Assembly: GCF_937127095.1 (NCBI RefSeq)
Contig: NZ_CAKZLP010000048.1
Span: forward strand, 1-64,000
Direction: 5' to 3'
DNA from: an uncultured Amphritea sp.
GTDB lineage: Bacteria; Pseudomonadota; Gammaproteobacteria; Pseudomonadales; Balneatricaceae
DNA length: 64,000 nucleotides
Positions 8,827 through 16,423 of the stretch are shown piece after piece. Position numbers and translations under genes: made by a program. The notes beneath the pieces are model-generated. The model had not been told where the DNA came from. It worked only from the letters and a program-made list of their open reading frames with translations, and searched no databases. How positions within the stretch are numbered: position 1 is the stretch's first letter; every line of letters begins with the position of its first letter.

Positions 8827-8870
8827 AGTGCTGCAAGCTCTACTAGTAAGCAATGCTAGTGAGCAGCACT
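8827..8870. repeat. Inverted repeat after the amidohydrolase gene
   Basis: Arms 'agtgctgc' (8827-8834) and 'gcagcact' (8863-8870) are exact reverse complements; an inner 'actag'/'ctagt' pair lies inside. It starts 10 bases after the amidohydrolase stop. It has no T-run and may be a transcript-end stabiliser. Confidence 0.4.
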
Positions 8871-8878
8871 AATCAATA

Positions 8879-8920
8879 AGCCCTGCACACGCTCCTGAGT
8901 TTCTGAGCGTTGTCAGGGCT
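8879..8920 (+). terminator. Probable transcript-end hairpin of the TRAP/amidohydrolase unit
   Basis: Outer arms 'agccctg' (8879-8885) and 'cagggct' (8914-8920) enclose an inner stem 'acgctc'/'gagcgt' (8889-8894, 8905-8910). A convincing hairpin between two convergent genes, but the following bases are not a T-run, so termination strength is unclear. Confidence 0.45.
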
Positions 8921-9020
8921 ATCTGCTGTAACTATGAAATGTTTTAAACATGACAGGCTTTAAGACTAAGTCACACGTCAGTGAGCCTAAGAATCAGCTC
9001 TCAATACTGAGTATCTAAGA

Positions 9021-9485
9021 TTAAGCTTTAGCAGGCTTATGGGATGCAAAACGGTTCAGTATATCGATAATTAACTCCCGCTCGCCCTCTTTAAGCAGAC
9101 TTAAGAAGCTTGTCTCATGACGCAGCACTTCTTCAACCAACTCTTTATAAAAAGTTTCCCCATGCTTTGTCAGAAACAGTGCATGTGAACGGCGGTCAGA
9201 AGCTGAGGGCTTGCGCTCAACAATATTCATACCCTCAAGGCGATCAACAACACTCACCATGGCAGAGCGGTCATTTCCCAGCGCGTTCGCAATCGCCGTC
9301 TGCGTTAAACCCGGATTTCGTTCAACGATAGATAGCACGCCGAATAAACCTGGCGTAATACCAAAGCGGGAGCAGTGTTCAGAAAAGTCACTGAATAGAT
9401 TGACCTGCGCCCTCCTCAGTTTGTACCCCACAAGGGTATCCAGGATTCCGTAATCGATCTCTTCCGATGAATTTAGATTAGCCAT
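9021..9485 (-). CDS. MarR family transcriptional regulator
   Basis: A 154-residue winged-helix protein with the MarR pattern: a first helix 'LDTLVGYKLRRAQVNLFSDF', the DNA-recognition region 'LTQTAIANALGNDRSAMVSVVDRLEGMNIVERKPSASDRRSHALFL' split over the wing (about 78-125), and a C-terminal dimerisation helix. The 'DRR' triad of the wing is intact. It is convergent with the amidohydrolase gene and ends the catabolic locus, so control of that locus by an aromatic or acid ligand is likely but inferred. Upstream (9486-9661) is AT-rich and holds no other gene. Confidence 0.88.
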   Translation of the reverse strand: MANLNSSEEIDYGILDTLVGYKLRRAQVNLFSDFSEHCSRFGITPGLFGVLSIVERNPGLTQTAIANALGNDRSAMVSVVDRLEGMNIVERKPSASDRRSHALFLTKHGETFYKELVEEVLRHETSFLSLLKEGERELIIDILNRFASHKPAKA

Positions 9486-9619
9486 TAAATTATTTACATT
9501 CTTAACAATTTTGATTACAGCAATTATATAGGATTATGCTGTTTAAACAAACCAATAGACTCTCTCAGAGAAACAGCCAGCTTGAGAAAGGTTAGAGTTA
9601 ACCGAATTGACCGGATAAT

Positions 9620-9642
9620 AAAAAGGCATGGCCAGCCATGCC
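9620..9642 (-). terminator. Rho-independent terminator of the Nif11-like gene
   Basis: On the minus strand a 'ggcatggc/gccatgcc' hairpin (arms 9635-9642 and 9625-9632) is followed by five Ts (9620-9624). It lies about 20 bases after the stop of the minus-strand gene at 9662. Confidence 0.75.
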
Positions 9643-9661
9643 CTTCTATTTAGTGCAGATT

Positions 9662-9880
9662 TCACACACGCAGCAGTGCTTTAGCCAGCCGCTCTGATAA
9701 CTGATCCTCGGTAAACTGAGGTTCATTAGGTGGGTAAAGAGAGTCCTCATCAAACTCAAATCCATTGTCCCGCGCAAGAGAAAACATCTCTTTCATTTTG
9801 ATACAGGCTTTCAATTGTTCCGCAAGTTGTGCGTCGGCTTTAGCTTTGGCTGAGAAGCCAGCGATTTGTTCAACAGACAT
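9662..9880 (-). CDS. Nif11-like domain small protein
   Basis: A 72-residue protein whose first ~50 residues match the Nif11 pattern: 'MSVEQIAGFSAKAKADAQLAEQL', a middle helix with 'MKEMFSLARDNGFEFDEDSL'. Nif11 domains occur in nitrogen-fixation clusters and as leader regions of some ribosomal peptide natural products. Here there is no double-glycine cleavage site and no Cys- or Thr-rich core, and no modifying enzyme nearby, so a peptide-precursor role is unlikely. 'GGAG' lies before the ATG and a good terminator follows, so the gene is a single-gene unit. Function unknown. Confidence 0.65.
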   Translation of the reverse strand: MSVEQIAGFSAKAKADAQLAEQLKACIKMKEMFSLARDNGFEFDEDSLYPPNEPQFTEDQLSERLAKALLRV

Positions 9881-10251
9881 AGTGCTTATCTCTCCGATAA
9901 ATTTGTATGATGTTCAACAGTGTAATAGCAAGAATCGAGCCTGACCTATCCCTGGGCACTTTCAAGTAACCATATGAAATAAAATGACTTTATCTGAGAA
10001 ATTATTTGTCAGAAAGATAACAACTCTGCTTGCTTTAGCAGATAACTGACATAACGCTGTAACACGGGTTGATAGCGAACCTGTTGCTTGCAATCTGGAC
10101 AGCTGAATACTTTTTACGCGCTGCTGCCCTGACATATAGCGGCAAGGCAGCAGGCCTGATCAAATTATCGCGATGCTTTGTGCACATTGTACGAGATCAT
10201 TCATCCACCTGGGTAAACCGATCTATCCATAGCGTTTGTTGATAAAATCCT
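9881..10251. other. Intergenic stretch with a possible broken small gene
   Basis: No intact gene is seen in these 371 bases. On the minus strand an ATG at 10135 starts 'MSGQQRVK'; after a run of five As near 10115 the +1-related frame reads 'VFSCPDCKQQVRYQPVLQRY' and ends at 10009. Removing one A would give a continuous protein of about 41 residues with one CxxC. It could be a decayed zinc-ribbon-like small gene or chance. Confidence 0.25.
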
Positions 10252-10773
10252 TTACGCCGCAAGCGGATGATCGTGAAAAACATGGTGGTTCTCAATCAGT
10301 GCTTTGGGGCAATGTTTCCGTACCCGTTTATACACCTCAGGCAGTAATTCAACAGCGACATCCACCATCATCAGAATCTGTCCTGCGTTGATTGCATGCT
10401 GGTATTTTTCAAGATCAGAATTCGGTGTACTTTCGCCAATGACTTTACCGAGCAGCCCACCACACGTCGCACCTATGATGGTGATAACTAACAGGGAGAG
10501 CATGCCGAACTCAAAGCCAAAAAACAGTGACCCTTTGAGAGAAACCCCGAGTATCAACCCTATGACACCACCGGCAACAATACCCCAGTTAAAATCACTC
10601 TCCAACTCCGAGGTTTCCATATCAGTGGCTTCGTGCAGATGGGCTTTCTGCAGTAATTTGTGGTCTCTGGCTATAAGATGCATCACAGCATCGTCGATAC
10701 CCAGTTGCCTTAACTCATCTACCACCGTTTTTGCATGCGCCAGATCCGGCGCCAGAAATATTAAACGTTTCAC
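10252..10773 (-). CDS. DUF1269-like membrane protein
   Basis: A 173-residue protein. The N-terminal ~55 residues form a small alpha/beta region ('MKRLIFLAPDLAHAKTVVDELRQLGI'), and about 64-112 are two glycine-rich membrane helices ('WGIVAGGVIGLILGV', 'LLVITIIGATCGGLLGKVIG'). The C-terminal part returns to a soluble domain with 'ILMMVDV'. This is the layout of DUF1269 / general-stress-protein-17M-like membrane proteins; no molecular function is established. The start is GTG 10773, chosen because 'AGGAGG' is 7 bases upstream. A decayed second copy lies at 11412-11748. Confidence 0.65.
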   Translation of the reverse strand: MKRLIFLAPDLAHAKTVVDELRQLGIDDAVMHLIARDHKLLQKAHLHEATDMETSELESDFNWGIVAGGVIGLILGVSLKGSLFFGFEFGMLSLLVITIIGATCGGLLGKVIGESTPNSDLEKYQHAINAGQILMMVDVAVELLPEVYKRVRKHCPKALIENHHVFHDHPLAA

Positions 10774-10900
10774 TTTATACCTCCTGACCGTAAAGGCCCT
10801 ATTGATATATAAAGTATAGTTCAGCTATAAAATTATGAGATATTTCATGAATAGCATCCATTTTAAAAAATTAAGATTTAAGTAGAACCATCACCTAAAT

Positions 10901-10925
10901 AAAAAACCCCGGAATATTTTCCGGG
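10901..10925 (-). terminator. Rho-independent terminator of the small secreted protein gene
   Basis: Arms 'cccggaa' (10908-10914) and 'ttccggg' (10919-10925) with a four-base loop; on the minus strand the stem runs into six Ts (10901-10906). The plus strand also has 'attttaa' after the stem, so it may work both ways. Confidence 0.8.
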
Positions 10926-10951
10926 ATTTTAATATCTGATTAGAGAACATA

Positions 10952-11242
10952 TTATTTATAATTAACATCATCCCATTGCCAAAGAACATCTTTAGTCTTT
11001 GTTCTATTCTGAGCATTAATAGCCACCGGAGCGCGAGACCCTGCGACCTGCAAAGCAGATTCACTCCCCTGATGAGTCATAGCTACCGGAGAGTCAGACC
11101 CTGCGCCCTGCTCAGTAGATTCATGTATCAACTCACCACTCCCAACAGCACTGCGGGAATAATCATATATGCCTGCCTGAACCGACATTGAAAGCGTTAA
11201 AGCTGACATTAAAACGGCACTGGCTATTACTAATTTTTTCAT
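10952..11242 (-). CDS. Small secreted protein with an internal repeat
   Basis: I start at ATG 11242 ('MKKLVIASAVLM...'), preceded by 'GAGGG'; the longer frame upstream has no such site. The 96-residue product has a clear signal peptide, likely cut after 'SVQA'. The mature part of about 73 residues is hydrophilic and repeats a short unit about 22 residues apart: 'GAGSDSPVAM' and 'VAGSRAPVAI'. No known domain is recognised. It has its own terminator and sits between the intact and the decayed DUF1269-like genes. Periplasmic or secreted; function unknown. Confidence 0.6.
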   Translation of the reverse strand: MKKLVIASAVLMSALTLSMSVQAGIYDYSRSAVGSGELIHESTEQGAGSDSPVAMTHQGSESALQVAGSRAPVAINAQNRTKTKDVLWQWDDVNYK

Positions 11243-11411
11243 TTTCTTGCCCTCATTAAATTCGAATACAGGACTAGAATATTTCAGCAACCTGAAATAA
11301 CTCTGAAAATAATAAAATAGTTAAGAATATAATTATAATCAGTTGGAATTAAGGAATAACAAATTAAAACCCTGACATAAACAGGTATTTATCCGACTAT
11401 TTATAATTGAT

Positions 11412-11748
11412 AGCCGTGACATCAACCATCATCAAAATCTGCTATGCATCGATTGCATGCGAGTATTTTAAAGATCAGAGCTCGATCTACTCTCGGATGG
11501 TTTTACCGAGCCAACCGCCACCAGTCGCACTCATAGCGGTCATGACTAACAACGTCAGCGCGCCCAACCTAAAGCCAGTAAACAGTGACCCTTTAACAGT
11601 AATCCTTTGACAGTAATCCCGAGTATCAACCCTATTACGCCGCCAGAAACAATACCCCGGTTAAAATCCCTTTCTGCCTTCGAGGCTTCCAGATCCGTAG
11701 CTTCGTACAGATGCGCTTTGTGCAATAGTTTGTAGTCTCTGGCGATAG
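11412..11748 (-). pseudogene. Decayed second copy of the DUF1269-like gene
   Basis: The DNA is a recognisable degenerate copy of about 10350-10680. It keeps blocks such as 'accatcatca', 'gattgcatgc', 'aaacagtgaccctt', 'gagtatcaaccctat' and 'caataccc' in the same order and orientation, with substitutions, gaps and frame breaks. It includes a 14-base tandem duplication (11590-11603 and 11604-11617). Neither the start nor the end of the protein is preserved. It is a relic of a local duplication that also brackets the small secreted protein gene. Confidence 0.75.
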
Positions 11749-11804
11749 AAACAATCGGAATACTGACGCTAAGGTCTGTCTGCTAGCTGAAACTGTCGAG
11801 CAAA

Positions 11805-13028
11805 CTAACTCTTAGCCGCTACCCTTTTACTTAGCCAGAGGCAGACCAGCAATCCAAGACTAATTAATACAAGAAAACCAACCACCAAAGGATAAACAGT
11901 CTGGTTATACAGGTGCCCGATAGACAGACTGGAGAATACACCCAACAGCATCGCAAGAGAACTGACCATGCCTGCGCCAATACCCGCTAAATGCCCCAGA
12001 GGCTCCATCGACAAAGCACTCAGGTTACCGAAAAGCACCCCCACAGCAAAAAATACTAAAAACAGGTAGCCAATTAAAGACCAGAGCGCAGGCTGGCCTG
12101 CATAAAAAACCGCCACGGGCAGATAGACCAGTGAAAGGATGAAAATACTTAAGAGTGCAGCGACTACAAGTTTCCAGGTGCCCATCAACCCGATTAACCG
12201 AACATTCAGAAGTGACGCCAAACCTATACTTCCTGCCAGAGCTCCATAATAGATAGGAAACATCTCACCCAAACCATAAAGGTTCTGCAACATCGGCTGT
12301 GATAGATTGAGGTAAACTAAAAAGGCCCCCTGTACCAATCCTGTTATCACCGTAAAACCCATCGCTATCGGATGAGATATTACCTCTTTAAACCCCTGCC
12401 ACAGTTTGCTCAGTTTCAATGATCGTTTATTTTCCTCTGTCAGAGTCTCCTCTAGCCGTAATACGACCCAGCAACTCAGCATGAGCCCAACCGCCAATAG
12501 AGTAATAAATATCCAGCGCCATCCCGAAAAACTTAAAACCATTTGCCCCAGTGCAGGAGCCAGCATGGGTACCAGGATAAAAACGGTCATCACAAAAGAC
12601 ATTACCCGGGCCATCGCTTTACCAGAATAAAGGTCTCTTACAAGGGCCACAGCGACCACCCTGGGCCCAGCCAGTCCAAGCCCCTGAAGTAAGCGTCCCA
12701 GTAACATTTGGTCAAAGCTCTCAGCAACAATGGAGAGGATCGCTCCGATAGCAAAAATGAGAAGCCCAAATAAGATAGCGGGCTTTCGCCCAATAGAGTC
12801 TGACAGTGGGCCATAAAACAGCTGCCCTGATGCCATGCCAATAAAAAAAACCGAAACAATCAACTGGTTATCATTGGGATTGAGCACCTGAAGGTCACGA
12901 CCGATCAACCCCAGAGCAGGCAACATCATATCGATAGACATCGCCGTTAGTGAGATCATCATCGCCACTAAGGCAACAAACTCGGTAAATGTGATCGCTT
13001 TTCCCTGAGACGCCCTGAGCTTTAGCAA
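11805..13028 (-). CDS. MFS drug/metabolite efflux transporter (Bcr/CflA type)
   Basis: A 407-residue major facilitator with twelve hydrophobic segments. Typical motifs are visible: 'SMDMMLPAL'-like residues in helix 1 ('MSIDMMLPALGLIGRDL'), motif A 'GPLSDSIGRKPAILFG' near 76-91 and 'LLQGLGLAGPRVVAVALVRDLYSG' near 113-136, which mark the Bcr/CflA subfamily of proton-driven exporters. Substrates of this group include bicyclomycin, sulfonamides and cysteine; the one here is unknown. The gene stands alone, facing the decayed DUF1269 copy. Confidence 0.85.
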   Translation of the reverse strand: MLKLRASQGKAITFTEFVALVAMMISLTAMSIDMMLPALGLIGRDLQVLNPNDNQLIVSVFFIGMASGQLFYGPLSDSIGRKPAILFGLLIFAIGAILSIVAESFDQMLLGRLLQGLGLAGPRVVAVALVRDLYSGKAMARVMSFVMTVFILVPMLAPALGQMVLSFSGWRWIFITLLAVGLMLSCWVVLRLEETLTEENKRSLKLSKLWQGFKEVISHPIAMGFTVITGLVQGAFLVYLNLSQPMLQNLYGLGEMFPIYYGALAGSIGLASLLNVRLIGLMGTWKLVVAALLSIFILSLVYLPVAVFYAGQPALWSLIGYLFLVFFAVGVLFGNLSALSMEPLGHLAGIGAGMVSSLAMLLGVFSSLSIGHLYNQTVYPLVVGFLVLISLGLLVCLWLSKRVAAKS

Positions 13029-13219
13029 ACGGTCTTTCCTTCTTTTAAGAGAGCCTTACTGCCCGGCCAGACAGTGGCCAATATGATAACAGATCAACTG
13101 ATTAACAACGGTGCGGATGAAACAAAAGCAGGCCGACGATGCCAAAGATGATGGGGTATATTCACCTAGCTTCGGGACGTTAATAGCCTGCCCCCCCGAC
13201 AGCAAATAGGGTACAACGA

Positions 13220-13996
13220 CTACTCAATAGAAAATGAATCAGCATCCATCCAGGCAGGGAATTTTTCTTTAAATTCGTTTAGATCCTCAGCAGAGAGTCT
13301 GAAACTTTCGCAGAAAGCCACCCCAGGCTCCTGATCGATCAGCAGATCGCCCTTGAAATCTACCAGCATACTATCGCCACTATAGGTATGGCCGTTAGCA
13401 TCGCTGCCCACCCGGTTTACACCGGCGACGTAACACAGGTTTTCTATCGCCCGGGCCTGTAACAGCTTGCGCCACGGCTGGCGTCTGGGTGAGGGCCAGT
13501 TAGCCACATACAGTGCCAGATCATAATCATTACGGTTGCGGGAGAACACCGGAAAACGCAGGTCATAACAGACCTGTAGCAAAATCCGCCAGCCTTTGTA
13601 ATCAACAATCACTCGCTTTTCACCCGGCTGGTAACGTTCATGCTCACCAGCCATGCGAAACAGGTGGCGTTTGTCATAGAATGTCTGGCTGCCATCCGCA
13701 AAGGTAAATATCATCCGGTTGACATAACCGTTACCCGCTTCGATAGCCAGACTGCCGGCAATCGCAATATCGCGCTGTACCGCCTGTTGCTGCAGCCACT
13801 GGCAGGTTTCGCCCCCCATCGGCTCGGCAGCAGTGCGGCTGTCCATGGTAAAACCAGTAGAAAACATCTCCGGTAGCAGCACCAGATCGGTGCCTGCGGA
13901 GTGCTCATCCATCAACTGTTCATACATCGCCCGGTTTTCAGCCGGACTCTGCCACTGCATATCCGGCTGAATCAGCGTTATTGTCAGATCCTGCAT
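13220..13996 (-). CDS. Carbon-nitrogen hydrolase, omega-amidase (YafV-like)
   Basis: A 258-residue nitrilase-superfamily enzyme with the Glu-Lys-Cys triad in place: Glu43 in 'LLPEMFSTGF', Lys109 in 'YDKRHLF' and Cys143 in 'QVCYDLRFP'. These flanks match YafV-type omega-amidases, which hydrolyse 2-oxoglutaramate (and 2-oxosuccinamate) to release ammonia. The start overlaps the end of the aminotransferase gene by 13 bases. A glutamine-dependent aminotransferase makes exactly the omega-amidase substrate, so the pair can drive methionine formation from 4-methylthio-2-oxobutyrate, the end product of the salvage genes at 20-25 kb. Confidence 0.87.
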   Translation of the reverse strand: MQDLTITLIQPDMQWQSPAENRAMYEQLMDEHSAGTDLVLLPEMFSTGFTMDSRTAAEPMGGETCQWLQQQAVQRDIAIAGSLAIEAGNGYVNRMIFTFADGSQTFYDKRHLFRMAGEHERYQPGEKRVIVDYKGWRILLQVCYDLRFPVFSRNRNDYDLALYVANWPSPRRQPWRKLLQARAIENLCYVAGVNRVGSDANGHTYSGDSMLVDFKGDLLIDQEPGVAFCESFRLSAEDLNEFKEKFPAWMDADSFSIE

Positions 13997-15132
13997 AATC
14001 TCTCCGCCGCCTCTCTCAACGTGTCATCACCTTTCGCAAAACAGAAACGCACTAAGCGTTGCTCCGGCGGCGATTCGTAAAACACCGATACCGGAATCGC
14101 AGCCACACCGACCTCGGTGGTCAACCAGCGGGCAAAGGTCAGGTCATCCATATCCGGCTGAATAGCCGAATAATCCATTAACTGAAAATAGGTGCCATTC
14201 GCCGGGGTAAAACGAAATCGGCTAGACGCCATCAACTGGCAGAAAAAATCCCGCTTCTGCCGGTAGAAATCGGGCAGCCCGAGATAGTGCTCAGGAAAAT
14301 CATTAATAAAATCAGCCAGCGCGAGCTGTATCGGATGCACCGTACAGAAAGTCAGATACTGGTGCAGTTTGCGAAACTCGGTGGTCAGCGCCGCAGGGGC
14401 AACACAGTAGCCGACCTTCCAGCCGGTGGTATGGTAGGTCTTGCCAAACGAGGATACGACAAACGCCCGTTCCGCCAGAGCCGGTCTGCACAGCAAACTC
14501 TGATGTGGACCATTAAAGCAGATGTGCTCGTATACCTCATCGCTGAGCAGCAGAATGCCACTGTCTTTGACCAGTACTTCAAGTTGATCCAGATCCGCAG
14601 CCGTTAGCACCGATCCGGTTGGATTATGCGGGCTGTTCAATATAATCATGCGGGTCTTTGAATTGATCGCCGCCTTAACCTGAGACCAGTCAATGGCGAA
14701 ATCCGGCGCATGCAGCGCCAGATGCACAGCCCGCCCACCATTCAGCTCAATGGCGGGTTCATAGCTGTCATAGGCCGGATCAAAAATAATCACTTCATCC
14801 CCCGGACACACCACGGCACCGATAGCTGCAAACAGAGCCTCGGTAGCACCGGAGGTGACTGTCACCTCAGTATCCGCACTCACCTGGCAGCCGTAGAGTT
14901 TTTCTACTTTTACGGCGATTGCATTACGCAACGCCAACACCCCGGCCATCGGGGCATACTGATTAAGCCCGTTTTCAAGGTAATAGGTTACCCGATCTAA
15001 CAATGCCAGCGGTCCGTCGAAATCGGGAAAACCCTGGGACAGATTAATCGCCCCATGTTCTGCCGCCAGCTGCGACATCTCAGTAAAAATTGTGGTGCCA
15101 ACTTTAGGTAATTTAGTCGGTGGGTATTGCAT
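13984..15132 (-). CDS. PLP aminotransferase, methionine/glutamine type (YbdL-like; salvage step MtnE)
   Basis: I start at ATG 15132 ('MQYPPTKLPKVGTTIF'), with 'AAAGGA' upstream; the extra 11 residues of a longer frame use a rare start. The 382-residue fold-type I enzyme has 'LSQGFPDF' near 32, 'NSPHNPTG' near 167, and the PLP lysine in 'SSFGKTYHTTGWKVGY' (Lys231). These segments match YbdL-like methionine aminotransferases and the glutamine transaminase K family. It probably converts 4-methylthio-2-oxobutyrate to methionine with glutamine or aromatic donors. Overlap with the omega-amidase gene supports this. Kynurenine aminotransferase activity is an alternative in this family. Confidence 0.85.
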   Translation of the reverse strand: MQYPPTKLPKVGTTIFTEMSQLAAEHGAINLSQGFPDFDGPLALLDRVTYYLENGLNQYAPMAGVLALRNAIAVKVEKLYGCQVSADTEVTVTSGATEALFAAIGAVVCPGDEVIIFDPAYDSYEPAIELNGGRAVHLALHAPDFAIDWSQVKAAINSKTRMIILNSPHNPTGSVLTAADLDQLEVLVKDSGILLLSDEVYEHICFNGPHQSLLCRPALAERAFVVSSFGKTYHTTGWKVGYCVAPAALTTEFRKLHQYLTFCTVHPIQLALADFINDFPEHYLGLPDFYRQKRDFFCQLMASSRFRFTPANGTYFQLMDYSAIQPDMDDLTFARWLTTEVGVAAIPVSVFYESPPEQRLVRFCFAKGDDTLREAAERLCRI

Positions 15133-15230
15133 GAATATACTTGTCCTTTCCCGGATTGCTGCCAATTACAGCATAATGGGTCAACTCTATGTCCGCTCAG
15201 GCAAAGGGTCAAGCTGAACCCTCCACCGCG

Positions 15231-16169
15231 TCAGAATATAATCAGGTGCAGTATGCCGCGAACCACTGTACCGACGATAGCGCCCAACACAGCAGCCCTG
15301 GCAACTGAAGAAACTCGCCTGCCCGCGGCCATTAAGATAGCCACCCCGGCGACATCAAAAGGATTAATGATGAAGCCTGCAATCCTGTTCAGATCGGTCG
15401 AGGTCATCGCTCCCTGATTCAACAGATCAATGGTGACCCCCATCATCGCCGTTCCACCGGCAATAAACTTGGTCACAATCGGCAAAACAGTCGATTCAGG
15501 CAGATCAACCAGAGCCAACACCGGAGCGAGCACAGTGGTCAGCAGCTCAATCGAGCCGGTCAGTTTCAGTAAATTAACAAAGCAGAGCGCCAGAATTAAC
15601 AGCGGTATTGAGGCAAAGACAATTTTAACCCCTTCCTGACCACCATCCGACAGAATCTGAATCACATTTTTCTTTTCATGCAGCTCGGGTGCCCGATGCT
15701 CAGTGTGGCTGTAGTCGTCATCCAGGGCCGGGTCACGAGCAAACAGATAGTAGGTTGCCGCCGCCGCGATCAGACCACCAATCAATGAGGTAATCATAAT
15801 CACCGGCACATCCAGCCCAACCACCGCCATCGGAAAGACGACATTCGCCTGCGACATGGTTAGCACTACGGCCAGGGTCGATGCAATTGCCCGCCGGGCG
15901 GTGCCATCACGGTCCATAATCGCCAGGGTCGCAACCGGTGCATTAAAGCTGACAAACATAATCTGTAACATCGCAAAAATACCCAGCCCTGGCACCCCAA
16001 ACAGCTTCACCAGCGGCGAAAGTTTGTTTGATATCCAGCCAAGCACGCCCTTACTTTCCAGTAGTTTCATCAGCGCCAGCATCACCACCATCACCGGCAG
16101 CAACACATACAACGCCATATCCATAGCCGTTCGGCCAGAATCAAGAATCAGTGTAATGATCTGTTCCAT
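15231..16169 (-). CDS. Nucleoside-recognition (Gate) domain membrane protein
   Basis: A 312-residue membrane protein with about eight helices and two Gate/nucleoside-recognition-type halves: 'FVSFNAPVATLAIMDRDGTARRAI' in the first, and 'TKFIAGGTAMMGVTIDLLNQG' in the second, separated by a charged cytoplasmic loop near 150-175. Relatives are spore-maturation-type proteins and putative nucleoside or related-solute transporters. It precedes the aminotransferase gene by about 100 bases on the same strand. Transport of methylthioadenosine or methylthioribose would fit the salvage genes but is only a guess. Confidence 0.7.
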   Translation of the reverse strand: MEQIITLILDSGRTAMDMALYVLLPVMVVMLALMKLLESKGVLGWISNKLSPLVKLFGVPGLGIFAMLQIMFVSFNAPVATLAIMDRDGTARRAIASTLAVVLTMSQANVVFPMAVVGLDVPVIMITSLIGGLIAAAATYYLFARDPALDDDYSHTEHRAPELHEKKNVIQILSDGGQEGVKIVFASIPLLILALCFVNLLKLTGSIELLTTVLAPVLALVDLPESTVLPIVTKFIAGGTAMMGVTIDLLNQGAMTSTDLNRIAGFIINPFDVAGVAILMAAGRRVSSVARAAVLGAIVGTVVRGILHLIIF

Positions 16170-16423
16170 TAAAGTGTTACTCGCTCCACAGATAGCGCTG
16201 TCAAAATTAAAGTGTTGGAACTTTATGCTAAAGTCATTGCTCTATAGTGCATCTTTTTCCAACAGGCCCAACCGGATGATGCTCGTCATAAAAACATAAA
16301 ATGAGTAGCTAAACCAACGATTAAAACTACTGTTTATGTTAAGGTTCCCACTTATACGGCTATGTTTACAGGGACTTCATGCCAATCAACTGTTTAGTAG
16401 CATTATAATATTACGGCTCTGTT

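Noticed and set aside
9662..9880. Nif11-like protein as a bacteriocin or lanthipeptide precursor
   Set aside because: No double-Gly site, no Cys/Thr/Ser-rich core and no modification or export genes nearby.
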